Origin: Devosia sp. A16
GTDB lineage: Bacteria; Pseudomonadota; Alphaproteobacteria; Rhizobiales; Devosiaceae
DNA: 64,000 bases
Assembly (NCBI RefSeq): GCF_001402915.1
Contig: NZ_CP012945.1
Location: 2,333,501 to 2,397,500, forward strand
Direction: 5' to 3'
The notes under the pieces are model-generated. The model was not told where the DNA came from. It saw only the letters and a list, made by a program, of their open reading frames with translations, and searched no databases. Both the position numbers and the translations under genes were made by a program. Every line of letters begins with the position of its first letter. The stretch's first letter is position 1. Below are positions 35,561 to 44,278 of this stretch, in pieces.

Positions 35561-36846
35561 TGAGCAGGGGCCCGGCCGGACACCCCAACAGGTTGGCGCC
35601 TGCAATGGCGTTGGCCGCCATAGCCTTGGCCTGGCCGTTTGCCGCCTATGCTGACCCGCCCCCGCTTGACGATCTGCAGAAGGCATTCTTCCACATATCC
35701 GTCTCTGGCGAAGCGGCCGAGGGCGCCGTTGCGGGCAACCGCCAGGGCAAGGCGTTTGCCATCGGTCCCAGCCTGATCGTGACCTCGCGCCATCTACTGG
35801 GTGCCGATACCGACTGGAAGCCGAGGGACGATCTCGCCGCCGAGGTCATCCGGGCGACGGGCGCGGTTGCACGCACGATCGAGCTGATCCCGGCGACGGC
35901 GGACACGCCCGCCGATCTTGGCATCAATGCCCTGGTGTCCCAGGAGCAGGGCAGCGCTACCGATATTGCCGAGATCTCGCTGCCCGATGCGCATCTGGAG
36001 CCCTATTTCGGGCTCAGCATGTGCGACATCCAGGTGGGCCAGACCTATGGTGTATTGCTCGGAACGCGCGAGCCGCCGACCGATCCCCGATCGGTCAAGC
36101 ACGCCGGCGTCGCCAAGTTGAGCGCCGTCGGTTTCGACGTGCCCGAGTATGGCGGGCTGTTCGTCTTCGACGTAGTGGAAGACAACCCTGCCGTTCAATG
36201 GGAGAGCGACGGGCACGAGGGCTCGCCGATCATTGATGGCGACGGCAATGTCGTCGGCATTGTCTCGGCGATCGAGCTCACCAGCGGGGGCGACCACCGA
36301 ATTCTCGCCACACCCATCCAGTCGCCGCTGCTGTCGGCCATATCCGCGGTCGACCAGGGGCCGCCCGGGCCCAAGAGCCGGTCGATCAAGTGCTCGCTGG
36401 CGGATACGGTCAAGCGCATCAATGACCAGGTGCTCGCCTATGCCACCTGGACGGCCGAGGTGGCGCGCGACAAGGACGGCAAGCCCTCCGGGCAACTGCT
36501 GCTGAAATACGAGAGCGTCGCCGACTACCCCAACATCGACACCATCACCATCGAATACGACTACTGGGGGAAGCAGCGGGGCGGCGACGAAACTCGCGTC
36601 ACCCGGCTGCAGTACTACAACGACGATCCCAACGAACTGCCACTCAAGGGCTCGCTGGACGACAAGGTGTTCGATGCCTCCGACATCATAGATGAAGGCA
36701 CACGGCAATTGCAGCGGGCCCTCGACAAGAAGGGCGAGGGCGGCAGCATCCAGTATGTCGAGATCCGTATTATCGGCACCAAGTTGACCGACGGCCGGGA
36801 CATCCGGAAGGTGACGACGCTGCGCTTCGACTGGAGGCAACCGTGA
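35560..36846 (+). CDS. Exported S1 protease homologue, probably inactive
   Basis: 428 aa. N-terminal signal segment (LAPAMALAAIALAWPFAAYA). The fold follows a trypsin-like layout with H78 (LIVTSRHLLG) and D135 (SATDIAEISL), but where the neighbour has GMSGGP this protein has GHEGSP: the serine position is Glu220. The enzyme is therefore likely a pseudoprotease, unless S222 is used. The C-terminal 150 residues (280-428) are unique. Starts one base into the previous stop (TGATG). Confidence 0.8.
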   Translation: MSRGPAGHPNRLAPAMALAAIALAWPFAAYADPPPLDDLQKAFFHISVSGEAAEGAVAGNRQGKAFAIGPSLIVTSRHLLGADTDWKPRDDLAAEVIRATGAVARTIELIPATADTPADLGINALVSQEQGSATDIAEISLPDAHLEPYFGLSMCDIQVGQTYGVLLGTREPPTDPRSVKHAGVAKLSAVGFDVPEYGGLFVFDVVEDNPAVQWESDGHEGSPIIDGDGNVVGIVSAIELTSGGDHRILATPIQSPLLSAISAVDQGPPGPKSRSIKCSLADTVKRINDQVLAYATWTAEVARDKDGKPSGQLLLKYESVADYPNIDTITIEYDYWGKQRGGDETRVTRLQYYNDDPNELPLKGSLDDKVFDASDIIDEGTRQLQRALDKKGEGGSIQYVEIRIIGTKLTDGRDIRKVTTLRFDWRQP

Positions 36847-38816
36847 GGACGAGCCAGGATCCGTGGCGACTACCCGTTCGGATGATCGCGGCGGTATTGC
36901 TGCTGCTTCTCGCGGGCATTGCCGGGGCTTCGGCCCAGCAGAGCACCATCGAGCTGTCCCGTCCGATGGCGCGCATCCTTGCGGCCGGGCCCGGCACGGT
37001 GCTGGCGGTGCATGACAACCTGAAGGGTGCCGACTTCATCGACCTCGCGAGCGGCAAGTCGCTCCGGAGCCTCGATTTCGACGGCGAATTGCAGGCGGCA
37101 ACGGCGTTTCGCCGCCAGGACGGATCGACCGGGGTTGCGGTGATCGTCCACGGCACCGATGGTTTCGCGCTTTTCATCGAAGCCAATGGCGGCCTCGTTC
37201 CGTGGGGGCCGGAAGCCATTCCAGCCGACTTCAGCGCCCCGGACCTGATCGCCGGCCGCGATACGGAGGGAGATCCGTCGTTCGTCATCTGGGACAAGGA
37301 TCCGAACAACCAGGCGTCGTTCTATCGCGTGACCTCGATGCGGACGAGCGAGGACATCGGGCTCAAGGTGCCGTACTACCAGTTCCTCAACTTCGGCGAC
37401 GACGTGCTCCTGGGGCTGCAACCGATGTCGGAAGTGGCCGAGCTGATCGTCGACTCCGTCACCGAGGACAGCGTCTTTCTCTCCGGACTGCAGGTCGACG
37501 ACCCAAACCGGTTCGCCACCTTCGTTCCCGACCTCGAGTCCGGTGGCAGCGGCAGGGTAGCCATTGCCAACGGCGAGGCGGACACCCTGTCGGTGCTGAG
37601 CAAAGAAGCTGCCCGCCTGCCGCGGATCGGACTGCCCACGCAGGTCCCGATCGGCCGGCTCGAGCCCGGTGACGGTGGCCGGCTGCTGCTGCTCGGCAGC
37701 CCCGACCTGTCGCTCATCCTCGTGGCCCAGCAGGGATCGCGCACCATGGCCAGTTTCCGCGAAGTCGAGACGCGGGCCGTGACGCGCAGCATCTCAGGCG
37801 AGAGCAAGAGCAAGGGCGGACCATCGAGCGGCGGTGGCGGACTGCAGAGGGGCAATCTGTTCGAGCTCGAAGCGCCGCTGCGCGATGCGATACTGGGCAG
37901 CACGCGGGACCAGGAGCCGCAATTCGTGTTCCTGCTCGGCGACGGCACCAGCCTTGCGACCGCCATGGTGGACGCGGTGACCTCGGCCGTCGACGTGCCG
38001 GTCGACCCGGGTGCGGACGCTCCGTTCACCGCCGGCGCGAATGACGTCCAATCCATCATGCGCCTGCAGAAGGCACTGGCCTCGCTGGGCTATCCCATCG
38101 GCGCGATCGACGGCATGCTGGGGCCGGCCACCAATGGCGCCATCCAGTCATTTCAGGTGAGCATGGGGCTCGAAACGTCGGGCAGTTTCGACGAGGCGAC
38201 GGCCGCCGCACTCAATACGACTCTCGACGACACCGAGTTCGCCACCGGGGACGAAGCGCTCGCCTATTTCTCTCCCGCTCAATTGAAGGGCGCCATAGGC
38301 GACCGGCCGGAACGGTACAAGCATGTGGCGACGCTCGTGCCAGCGCTTTATGAGGGCGGTTATCGCAACCGCAACGCCCTCGCCGCACTGCTCGCCAACA
38401 TCATCTACGAAACCTCGAACCTCAGGCTATTCGAGGAGAGTGAGTCCCTGGCAGCAAAGCTCTATGAGGGCCGAACCAATCTCGGAAACACCTCTCCCGG
38501 CGACGGCGTGCGCTATCGGGGGCGGGGGTATCTGATGATCGTCGGACGGTACAACTACGAACGCTACAGCAAGTTGGTCGAAGTCGACCTCGTCGCCCAG
38601 CCTGAGAAGGCCCTCGATCCGCTCGTCGGCGCGAAGATTGCGGTCAGTATCTTCCAGGACCTCGTCCCCCCGGACAGCCTCGCCCGCGGCGACGTAAACC
38701 TCCTGGCCATCCGCAAGCGTGTGAATGGCGGCACGAATGGCATCGACGAGGTGACGCGCCTTTATCGGCTGCTCCTACGGGACAGCTCCATACCAGCCCA
38801 GACAACTGTCAATTGA
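36843..38816 (+). CDS. Exported protein: propeller-like region, peptidoglycan-binding and GH19 domains
   Basis: 657 aa from a GTG overlapping the previous stop (GTGA). Signal peptide 1-31. Residues 35-385 are a beta-rich, repeat-like region that may be a propeller. A PG_binding_1 domain lies at 402-458 (LQKALASLGYPIGAIDGMLG). A GH19 domain at about 490-645 has catalytic E523 (IIYETSNL) and GVRYRGRGYLMIVGRYNY at 555-572. The usual IQLTGR is LMIVGR here, as in divergent GH19 lysozymes. Complements the first gene, which has the reverse order of GH19 then PG-binding. Confidence 0.85.
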   Translation: MRTSQDPWRLPVRMIAAVLLLLLAGIAGASAQQSTIELSRPMARILAAGPGTVLAVHDNLKGADFIDLASGKSLRSLDFDGELQAATAFRRQDGSTGVAVIVHGTDGFALFIEANGGLVPWGPEAIPADFSAPDLIAGRDTEGDPSFVIWDKDPNNQASFYRVTSMRTSEDIGLKVPYYQFLNFGDDVLLGLQPMSEVAELIVDSVTEDSVFLSGLQVDDPNRFATFVPDLESGGSGRVAIANGEADTLSVLSKEAARLPRIGLPTQVPIGRLEPGDGGRLLLLGSPDLSLILVAQQGSRTMASFREVETRAVTRSISGESKSKGGPSSGGGGLQRGNLFELEAPLRDAILGSTRDQEPQFVFLLGDGTSLATAMVDAVTSAVDVPVDPGADAPFTAGANDVQSIMRLQKALASLGYPIGAIDGMLGPATNGAIQSFQVSMGLETSGSFDEATAAALNTTLDDTEFATGDEALAYFSPAQLKGAIGDRPERYKHVATLVPALYEGGYRNRNALAALLANIIYETSNLRLFEESESLAAKLYEGRTNLGNTSPGDGVRYRGRGYLMIVGRYNYERYSKLVEVDLVAQPEKALDPLVGAKIAVSIFQDLVPPDSLARGDVNLLAIRKRVNGGTNGIDEVTRLYRLLLRDSSIPAQTTVN

Positions 38817-38930
38817 TGCCTGACGATGCGACAACCGCTTGGGGATAGCGATGGGGCGCGCTTCTCTTTCGTATTGTCCTCGTATTTGGGTCTTTGTCGA
38901 TGACCAACTGCGCTCCACTCGCAGCTGCGC
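38817..38930. other. Right junction of the protease/GH19 island
   Basis: 114 bp between the last island gene and the comM middle fragment. No gene or clear repeat. I could not match it to the left junction, so no target-site duplication is evident. Confidence 0.4.
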
Positions 38931-39172
38931 CACAGCGCGCGGCGCCACCTGCTGGCCGCGCACCTCGCTGAGATCGGGCAGGCCCACCGGCTCGGCCCGT
39001 CGCCGCGCCACCGGCCGGCTGCAGATCTGGAAGCCGCCCCAGATGGTTGACCAGCGCCAGCAGCGTCTCAGGCGCAACGATCCCGAGGTCGTCACCGGCC
39101 CAGGCCGCTTCGGGTCCCGGGCCTCGGCACAGATGATGCCCATGTCGCGCGACAGCGCCGCGATCGCCGCCG
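38931..39172 (-). pseudogene. comM: Decayed comM copy, middle fragment
   Basis: About 240 bp aligning to 40262-40505 of the intact comM at a little over 90% identity. A 2-nt deletion and a 1-nt insertion break the frame, which reads SRDMGIICAEA in one frame and LPDLSEVRGQQV in another. Lies just right of the protease/GH19 operon. Confidence 0.88.
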
Positions 39173-39349
39173 CTGGATGCACGAGCGCTGGTCCGCCTCT
39201 TCGCTTGAAGGGTTACGTCCAATAAGCGATCGGCGGTGAACCCACTGTCCGGGATGCTCTGGATGACGCGGTCGGGACCGTCGTAGCGTGGCCCGGACAG
39301 CCACGCCCGCGCCCCCATGCTGCTGGGTTGATCGCGACCGGTGCGACCC
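39173..39349. other. Gap between comM middle fragment and intact comM
   Basis: About 177 bp with no gene, repeat or comM similarity that I can see. Confidence 0.4.
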
Positions 39350-40870
39350 CTAAGCCATGGCCAGGTTCAGCCGATAGCTCAGTGCTTCGGCCAGATACGG
39401 GCGGGCGACCTTCTCGGCGCCGGCCAGGTCGGCCAGTGTGCGCGCCACTTTCAGCACCCGGTGGTAGGCGCGGGCCGAGAGGTTGAAGCGTTCGGAGGCC
39501 TGCAGCAGCAGGGCCTGGCTCTCCTTGTCGGGGTCGACCAGCTTTTCGATCAGTGCGGGCCCGGCCGCCGCGTTGGTGAAGATTTCGGGGTGCCCCGCCT
39601 CGATGTAGCGCTGGCGCTGCCGCTCGCGCGCCGCCTCGACCCGCACCGCGACGGCGGCGGAAGGCTCGGCTGTAGCGGGCGCGATCATGTCGGCAGCTGA
39701 AACGGCAGGCACATCGATCTTCAGGTCGATGCGGTCGAGGAACGGGCCCGAGACCCGGCTCTGGTAGTCGAGCGCACAGCGGTCGCCGCGTTTGCACACA
39801 TGGCCGGGCGTGCCGGCGAGCCCGCATTTGCAGGGATTCATCGCAGCGATCAGCTGGAAGCGGGCGGGAAAGCTCACATGCGCATTGGCGCGCGCAATCA
39901 CCGTTTCGCCCGCCTCGAGCGGCTGGCGCAGGCTGTCGAGCACGGAGGGCGAGAACTCGGGCAGTTCGTCGAGGAACAGCACGCCGTTATGCGCGAGGCT
40001 CGCTTCGCCGGGCCGCACCTTGAGTCCGCCGCCGACCAGCGCCGCCATCGAGGCCGAATGGTGCGGCGCTCGGAATGGTCGCCGGTCGCTGAGCGCCCCG
40101 CCCGCCAGCTCGCCGGCAATCGACTGGATCATCGACACGTCGAGCAGTTCCCGCGGGTTGAGCGGCGGCAGGATCGACGGCAACCGCGCCGCCAGCATGG
40201 ATTTACCGGCACCGGGCGGCCCGACCATCAGCAGGTTATGGCCGCCGGCGGCCGCGACTTCCAGCGCGCGGCGCGCCACCTGCTGGCCGCGCACCTCGCT
40301 GAGATCGGGCAGGCCCACCGCCTCGACCCGTCGCCGCGCCACCGGCCTGCTGCAGATCTGGAAGCCGCCCAGATGGTTGACCAGCGCCAGCAGCGTCTCA
40401 GGCGCGACGATCTCGAGGTCGTCGCCGGCCCAGGCCGCTTCGGGTCCGGAGGCCTCGGCGCAGATGATGCCCATGTCGCGCGACAGCGCCGCGATCGCCG
40501 CCGGCAGCACTCCGGCAGTCGGGGCGAGGCGACCGTCGAGCCCGAGTTCGCCCAACGCCAGGTAGCCTTCGAGCGCATCGGACGGAATGGCGCCGATCGC
40601 CGCCATCAGCCCGAGCGCAATCGGCAGGTCGTAGTGGCTGCCCTCCTTGGGCAGGTCGGCCGGCGCCAGGTTCACCGTGATCCGCTTGGGCGGCAGGCTG
40701 AGGCCCGAGGCATAGAGCGCGGCGCGCACCCGCTCGCTCGATTCCTTCACTGCCTTGTCCGGGAGGCCGACGAGAAAGAAGTTGGGAAAGCCCGGCGCGA
40801 TCTGCACCTGCACATCGACCGGCACCGCCTCGATGCCCTGAAACGCCACGGTGGCGACCCGCGTGACCAT
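39350..40870 (-). CDS. comM: YifB/ComM-family Mg-chelatase-like AAA ATPase (intact)
   Basis: 506 aa from ATG 40870 (MVTRVATVAFQG). N-terminal Lon-protease-like domain (1-170, ending in GELGLDGRLAP), then an AAA+ ATPase with Walker A VGPPGAGKSML, Walker B GVLFLDELPEF, sensor region IAAMNPCKCG with zinc-like cysteines (CKCG, C, C), and the C-terminal lid (SYRLNLA). ComM is a hexameric helicase that promotes branch migration in natural transformation. It is flanked left by a middle fragment and right by a 5' fragment of another copy. Confidence 0.95.
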   Translation of the reverse strand: MVTRVATVAFQGIEAVPVDVQVQIAPGFPNFFLVGLPDKAVKESSERVRAALYASGLSLPPKRITVNLAPADLPKEGSHYDLPIALGLMAAIGAIPSDALEGYLALGELGLDGRLAPTAGVLPAAIAALSRDMGIICAEASGPEAAWAGDDLEIVAPETLLALVNHLGGFQICSRPVARRRVEAVGLPDLSEVRGQQVARRALEVAAAGGHNLLMVGPPGAGKSMLAARLPSILPPLNPRELLDVSMIQSIAGELAGGALSDRRPFRAPHHSASMAALVGGGLKVRPGEASLAHNGVLFLDELPEFSPSVLDSLRQPLEAGETVIARANAHVSFPARFQLIAAMNPCKCGLAGTPGHVCKRGDRCALDYQSRVSGPFLDRIDLKIDVPAVSAADMIAPATAEPSAAVAVRVEAARERQRQRYIEAGHPEIFTNAAAGPALIEKLVDPDKESQALLLQASERFNLSARAYHRVLKVARTLADLAGAEKVARPYLAEALSYRLNLAMA

Positions 40871-41121
40871 TGCCTGCCCCCGATATCCCGGGCGGCACGC
40901 TAGCAGGAGGTTCGCTGAGGATGCAAGAACATTTAGGGAACGCATTGGTGCCGACAATAGTGCCGCACCGACAAGCAGCCTGGGTCACCTGACCCGCTGG
41001 GGGGCAATCGCGCGTCGCGGGAACAAATGCCGTCACATGGAACCAATCCCCTCGCCCGGCGTAGTGGCTCCGGCACCGAGCATATGCCCTGCCAGCACCC
41101 CCACAACGACAGGAGAGGCGA

Positions 41122-41430
41122 ATGGCACAGTTCGCTCTGTACGTTCCGCTCGAGGCCAAGCCTGGCAAGGAGCAAGAAGTTGCGGATTTTCTGACCTCGG
41201 CGGTCCCCTTGGTGAATGCCGAACCAGGGACGAAAACCTGGTACGCGATCCAGGAGGGAGCTTCCTCCTTTGCAATCTTTGACACTTTCGATGACGAGGC
41301 GGGGCGCGACGCACACCTTAACGGGAAGGTCGCTGCTGCCTTGATGGAGCAAATAAAGGCGGCGAACCTGTTTGCTAACGTCCCCGAGATTCACAAGCTT
41401 GGGATCATCGCGGAAAAGCCTTCGCCTTAG
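41122..41430 (+). CDS. Antibiotic biosynthesis monooxygenase (ABM) domain protein
   Basis: 102 aa ferredoxin-like dimeric alpha-beta protein: FALYVPLEAKPGKEQEVADFL, EPGTKTWYAIQ, FAIFDTFDDEAGRDAHL, all typical of ABM/YgiN-like quinol monooxygenases or heme-degrading relatives. The ATG follows ACAGGAGAGGCGA. Lies between the intact comM and its 5' fragment, so it may be part of the inserted DNA. Confidence 0.9.
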   Translation: MAQFALYVPLEAKPGKEQEVADFLTSAVPLVNAEPGTKTWYAIQEGASSFAIFDTFDDEAGRDAHLNGKVAAALMEQIKAANLFANVPEIHKLGIIAEKPSP

Positions 41431-41488
41431 GCGGTGCTCTCCCATGGCCCGTAATGATGGCCAACGACACCAAGACTTCGGCTTGCTA

Positions 41489-41597
41489 GGCGCGATCTGC
41501 AGCTGCACATCGACCCACACCGCCTTGATGCCCTGAAACGCCACTCTGGCGCCCCGCGCGACCATTCCCTGCACCCGATATCCCCGGGCGGCACGCT
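41489..41597 (-). pseudogene. comM: Decayed comM copy, 5' fragment
   Basis: Corresponds to the first 26 codons and about 30 bp upstream of comM (40795-40903). The frame from 41565 reads VAFQGIKAVWVDVQLQIAP against VAFQGIEAVPVDVQVQIAP in the intact gene, then diverges. It shows that a whole second comM once existed here. Confidence 0.85.
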
Positions 41598-41688
41598 TCG
41601 CTGTTGAATCGGTACATGCAGCAGCCATCCGGATTGGGTACGTTTACGCCCAACGAAGGGATTCGCATTTTCGCGAGGGGTTCTGCGG

Positions 41689-42795
41689 GTGAGTATCTAC
41701 CAAGACCTGGGCATCAAGCCGATCATCAACGCGTCAGCAACGCTCACCAAGCTTGGTGGGTCGCGCATGCCCAGGGAAGTTCTCGAGGCGATGCATGCGG
41801 CTGCTGGTTCGTTTGTCGATCTGCCCCTCTTTCAAACACGGGTCGGCGACCGTATCGCCGAGCTCACCCGGAATGATGCCGCATTCGTTTCCTCTGGTGC
41901 AGCAGGCGGGATCGTGCTCGCGGTCGCGACACTCATGGCAGCGCCGAACGAACCCGATCCGATGGCGTATCCGATGCTCAAGGGCATCACCAGGAACGAA
42001 GCCATCGTTTTCACGTCGCAGCGTAACGGCTACGACTTCGCGATTCTTCAGACCGGCGCCTCTCTCGTCGAGTGCGACGACACCCTCGAATCGTTCGAGT
42101 CGGCCATAACCGGGCGTACGGCGTGCCTGGTCTGGTTTGCCGGGGCGCTGGCAGGGAAATCTCCGCCGCTCGAAGATGTCATCGCGATTGCCAGGAAGCA
42201 CCGCGTCCCGGTTCTGGTTGACGCCGCTGCCCAGATTCCACCGGTTTCGAGTTTCTGGCACTACACCAGGGCCCTCGGCTGCGCGGGTGTCGTGTTCAGT
42301 GGCGGCAAAGGTATCCGCGGGCCGCAAGCTGCCGGTCTGGTCCTCGGGACCAGGGAGTTGATCGCAGGTTGCCGCCGGCTTTCGTCGCCGACGCAGGGCA
42401 TCGGTCGACCTCTGAAAGTCGGTAAGGAAGAACTCGCCGGAATGCTCGCCGCCGTCCAGTACACGCTGGATCAGGACGAAGACGCGATTCTCGAAGGTTA
42501 CGAGGCGATCGTCCGGAACTGGATCAAAGACCTCGGCGGCATCGCGGGAGTGACGACGGAGCGCGGCTTTCCGAGTGAAGCTGGGCAACCTCACGCCCGC
42601 GCCATCGTTCGTCTCGACGCCGGTTTCAGCAAGACGCGCGACCAGGTCGTTGACGAACTCAGGAACGGGGACGTCTGGATCGAGGTCGCTGCACTCGGCG
42701 ATGAACCGAACGCCATAGCCTTGAACCCGCAGACGCTGACGAGCGAAGAGGCCGATGTCGTAACCGCTCGATTGCGCCAGGTTCTGACGAGCTGA
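41689..42795 (+). CDS. SelA-like PLP-dependent enzyme
   Basis: 368 aa fold-type I PLP enzyme of the SelA/DgaE group. The likely PLP lysine is in FSGGKGIRGPQAAG; LVDAAAQIPP holds the ring-binding Asp and GVVFSGG the following strand. No selB, selC or other selenocysteine gene is nearby, so a sugar-acid or amino-acid lyase role such as D-glucosaminate-6-phosphate ammonia-lyase is more likely than selenocysteine synthesis. GTG start with GAGGGG upstream. Followed by a 174-aa gene after 22 bp. Confidence 0.82.
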   Translation: MSIYQDLGIKPIINASATLTKLGGSRMPREVLEAMHAAAGSFVDLPLFQTRVGDRIAELTRNDAAFVSSGAAGGIVLAVATLMAAPNEPDPMAYPMLKGITRNEAIVFTSQRNGYDFAILQTGASLVECDDTLESFESAITGRTACLVWFAGALAGKSPPLEDVIAIARKHRVPVLVDAAAQIPPVSSFWHYTRALGCAGVVFSGGKGIRGPQAAGLVLGTRELIAGCRRLSSPTQGIGRPLKVGKEELAGMLAAVQYTLDQDEDAILEGYEAIVRNWIKDLGGIAGVTTERGFPSEAGQPHARAIVRLDAGFSKTRDQVVDELRNGDVWIEVAALGDEPNAIALNPQTLTSEEADVVTARLRQVLTS

Positions 42796-42817
42796 TCAGG
42801 TTTCGAGGAAATCATCG

Positions 42818-43342
42818 ATGGCATTCAAGGTCCGCAAGCGCGGCAAACTCACCTACTACTATGAAGGGGATCGACCTGTGCTCTCGGCGCTGGTCACCGA
42901 GGAACAGGCGGATGGCGACCTCAAGATTCATTTCGCCGGTCTGACCGGCGGCTACTCGGCGAAGGGCGTCCTGGGACTCGACAAGCTCGTGTCGATGGAT
43001 CCCCATCAGGAAGTCGCGCTGGTCTTCAGGTGCTGGGAGAAGTGGCTGGTCGAGGCGGGGATCTGCTCGTCCTTGCGGGATATCGACTTCATCGAGATGC
43101 ATGCCTTCGGCGCCCAACCGAAGACCCCGAACATCCTCGCCGACCCCGCCGGATACGCCGCCGAGCAGGATCGCCTTCGGAAAGCCTATGCCGAAGCGTA
43201 CTCATCCTTCTTCGCCGACAACCTTCCCGAAAATGGCGTTCCCTGCCGCTTCACAGTCCATCTGATCGATTTCCCGGACAAGGCGGCCTCCTACGAGTTC
43301 TATTCAACCGCGCTTCTCCAACGCGCCCTGCAGAAGGGTTAG
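42818..43342 (+). CDS. Protein of unknown function, possibly RidA-like
   Basis: 174 aa. The middle (IHFAGLTGGYSA to WLVEAGICSSLRDIDFIEMHAF) is loosely reminiscent of RidA/YjgF proteins (an AG..D pattern after a glycine-rich strand), but the family arginine motif is not clear. ATG 42818 follows GAGGAAATC. Probably cotranscribed with the SelA-like gene; RidA proteins often accompany PLP enzymes, which fits, but this is inference. Confidence 0.6.
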   Translation: MAFKVRKRGKLTYYYEGDRPVLSALVTEEQADGDLKIHFAGLTGGYSAKGVLGLDKLVSMDPHQEVALVFRCWEKWLVEAGICSSLRDIDFIEMHAFGAQPKTPNILADPAGYAAEQDRLRKAYAEAYSSFFADNLPENGVPCRFTVHLIDFPDKAASYEFYSTALLQRALQKG

Positions 43343-43400
43343 TCGTCCTGGCGACCGCCGCCATCAGCCTGAGCGCGATCGGTCGGTCAGCGACAGCGCC

Positions 43401-44171
43401 TCAGCCGAGCCCCATGCCGATACGGTCGGCGGTGGCGAGCGCCGTGGCGCGAACCAGTTGCTCGTATTCGGCGTCGCGGCCGGCGAGGAACGGGATGCTG
43501 ACGGCGGCGACCACGTCGCCGGAATGATCGCGGATCGGCGCGGCATAGGAATTGACCGACGCGCTGAACTCGCCGGGATCGCACGCCCACCCCTGTTGAC
43601 GCACCCGCGACAGTTCCTCCTCGAGCGCGTCGGGCTCGAAGATGGTGCGCTCGTTGTACTGCGTCAGCGGCCGCGAATAGATGCGCCGGCGTTCGGCCTC
43701 GGGCAGGAAGGCGAACAGCGCCTTGCTGCTGCCGCCGGCATGGATCGGCAGTTGCTCGCCGACCCGGGCGTGCAGCGCGTGCTGCTTGGTCCCGCCGGCG
43801 ACGGCGACCACCAGCACATGGCCGCGATCGTAGATCGAGATTTTCGCCGTCTCGCCGAGCGAACGCGCCACGAAGTCGAGATGCGGCTGCCCCACCTTGG
43901 CGACGCGCCCGCCCGACGGCATCCCGACGCCGTCGGCCAGCGACAGGAGCCGGCTGCCCAGCACATAGTCGGAATTCTCCAGCTGGCGCACCAAGCCATG
44001 CGCCGTCAGCGAGTTGAGGATGCGGTAGACGGTCGAGCGGGTCACCCCCGACTGCTCGACCAGGCGCTTCAGGCCCAGCCCGCTGGGGGTCCGCTCCAGC
44101 TCCTGGAGGATGGCCATCATCCGTTCGATCGTCGGATTGCGGTTCTGCGCTTCGATCTCAGACTCACGCAT
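43401..44171 (-). CDS. IclR-family transcriptional regulator
   Basis: 256 aa from ATG 44171; an ATG at 44210 would add 13 residues. Winged helix at about 12-75 (TIERMMAILQELERTPSGLG, VTRSTVYRILNSLTAHG), then the IclR effector domain with HARVGEQLPIHAGGSSKALFAF and CDPGEFSASVNSYAAPIRD. Divergent from an ABC sugar importer that it probably controls. A GTTTC-N6-GAAAC site lies in the shared gap. Confidence 0.92.
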   Translation of the reverse strand: MRESEIEAQNRNPTIERMMAILQELERTPSGLGLKRLVEQSGVTRSTVYRILNSLTAHGLVRQLENSDYVLGSRLLSLADGVGMPSGGRVAKVGQPHLDFVARSLGETAKISIYDRGHVLVVAVAGGTKQHALHARVGEQLPIHAGGSSKALFAFLPEAERRRIYSRPLTQYNERTIFEPDALEEELSRVRQQGWACDPGEFSASVNSYAAPIRDHSGDVVAAVSIPFLAGRDAEYEQLVRATALATADRIGMGLG

Positions 44172-44222
44172 GGCTTGACATCCCGTCTGTTTGTCCGCCA
44201 CGGTTATCATCTGATACCCAGA

Positions 44223-44238
44223 GTTTCAAATAAGAAAC
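44223..44238. promoter_or_regulatory. Candidate IclR operator
   Basis: GTTTCAAATAAGAAAC is an inverted repeat of 5 bp arms around 6 nt, a typical size and base content for IclR-family sites. It lies in the divergent gap between iclR and the LplB-type permease. Confidence 0.45.
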
Positions 44239-44278
44239 CGTGGTGTCGGAGGTTCAAGTTCTTCGGGGGAGGGGCCCA

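Noticed and set aside
41689-42795. Selenocysteine synthase (selA) call
   Set aside because: No selB, selC, selD or selenoprotein gene in view; relatives of this enzyme have other PLP activities.
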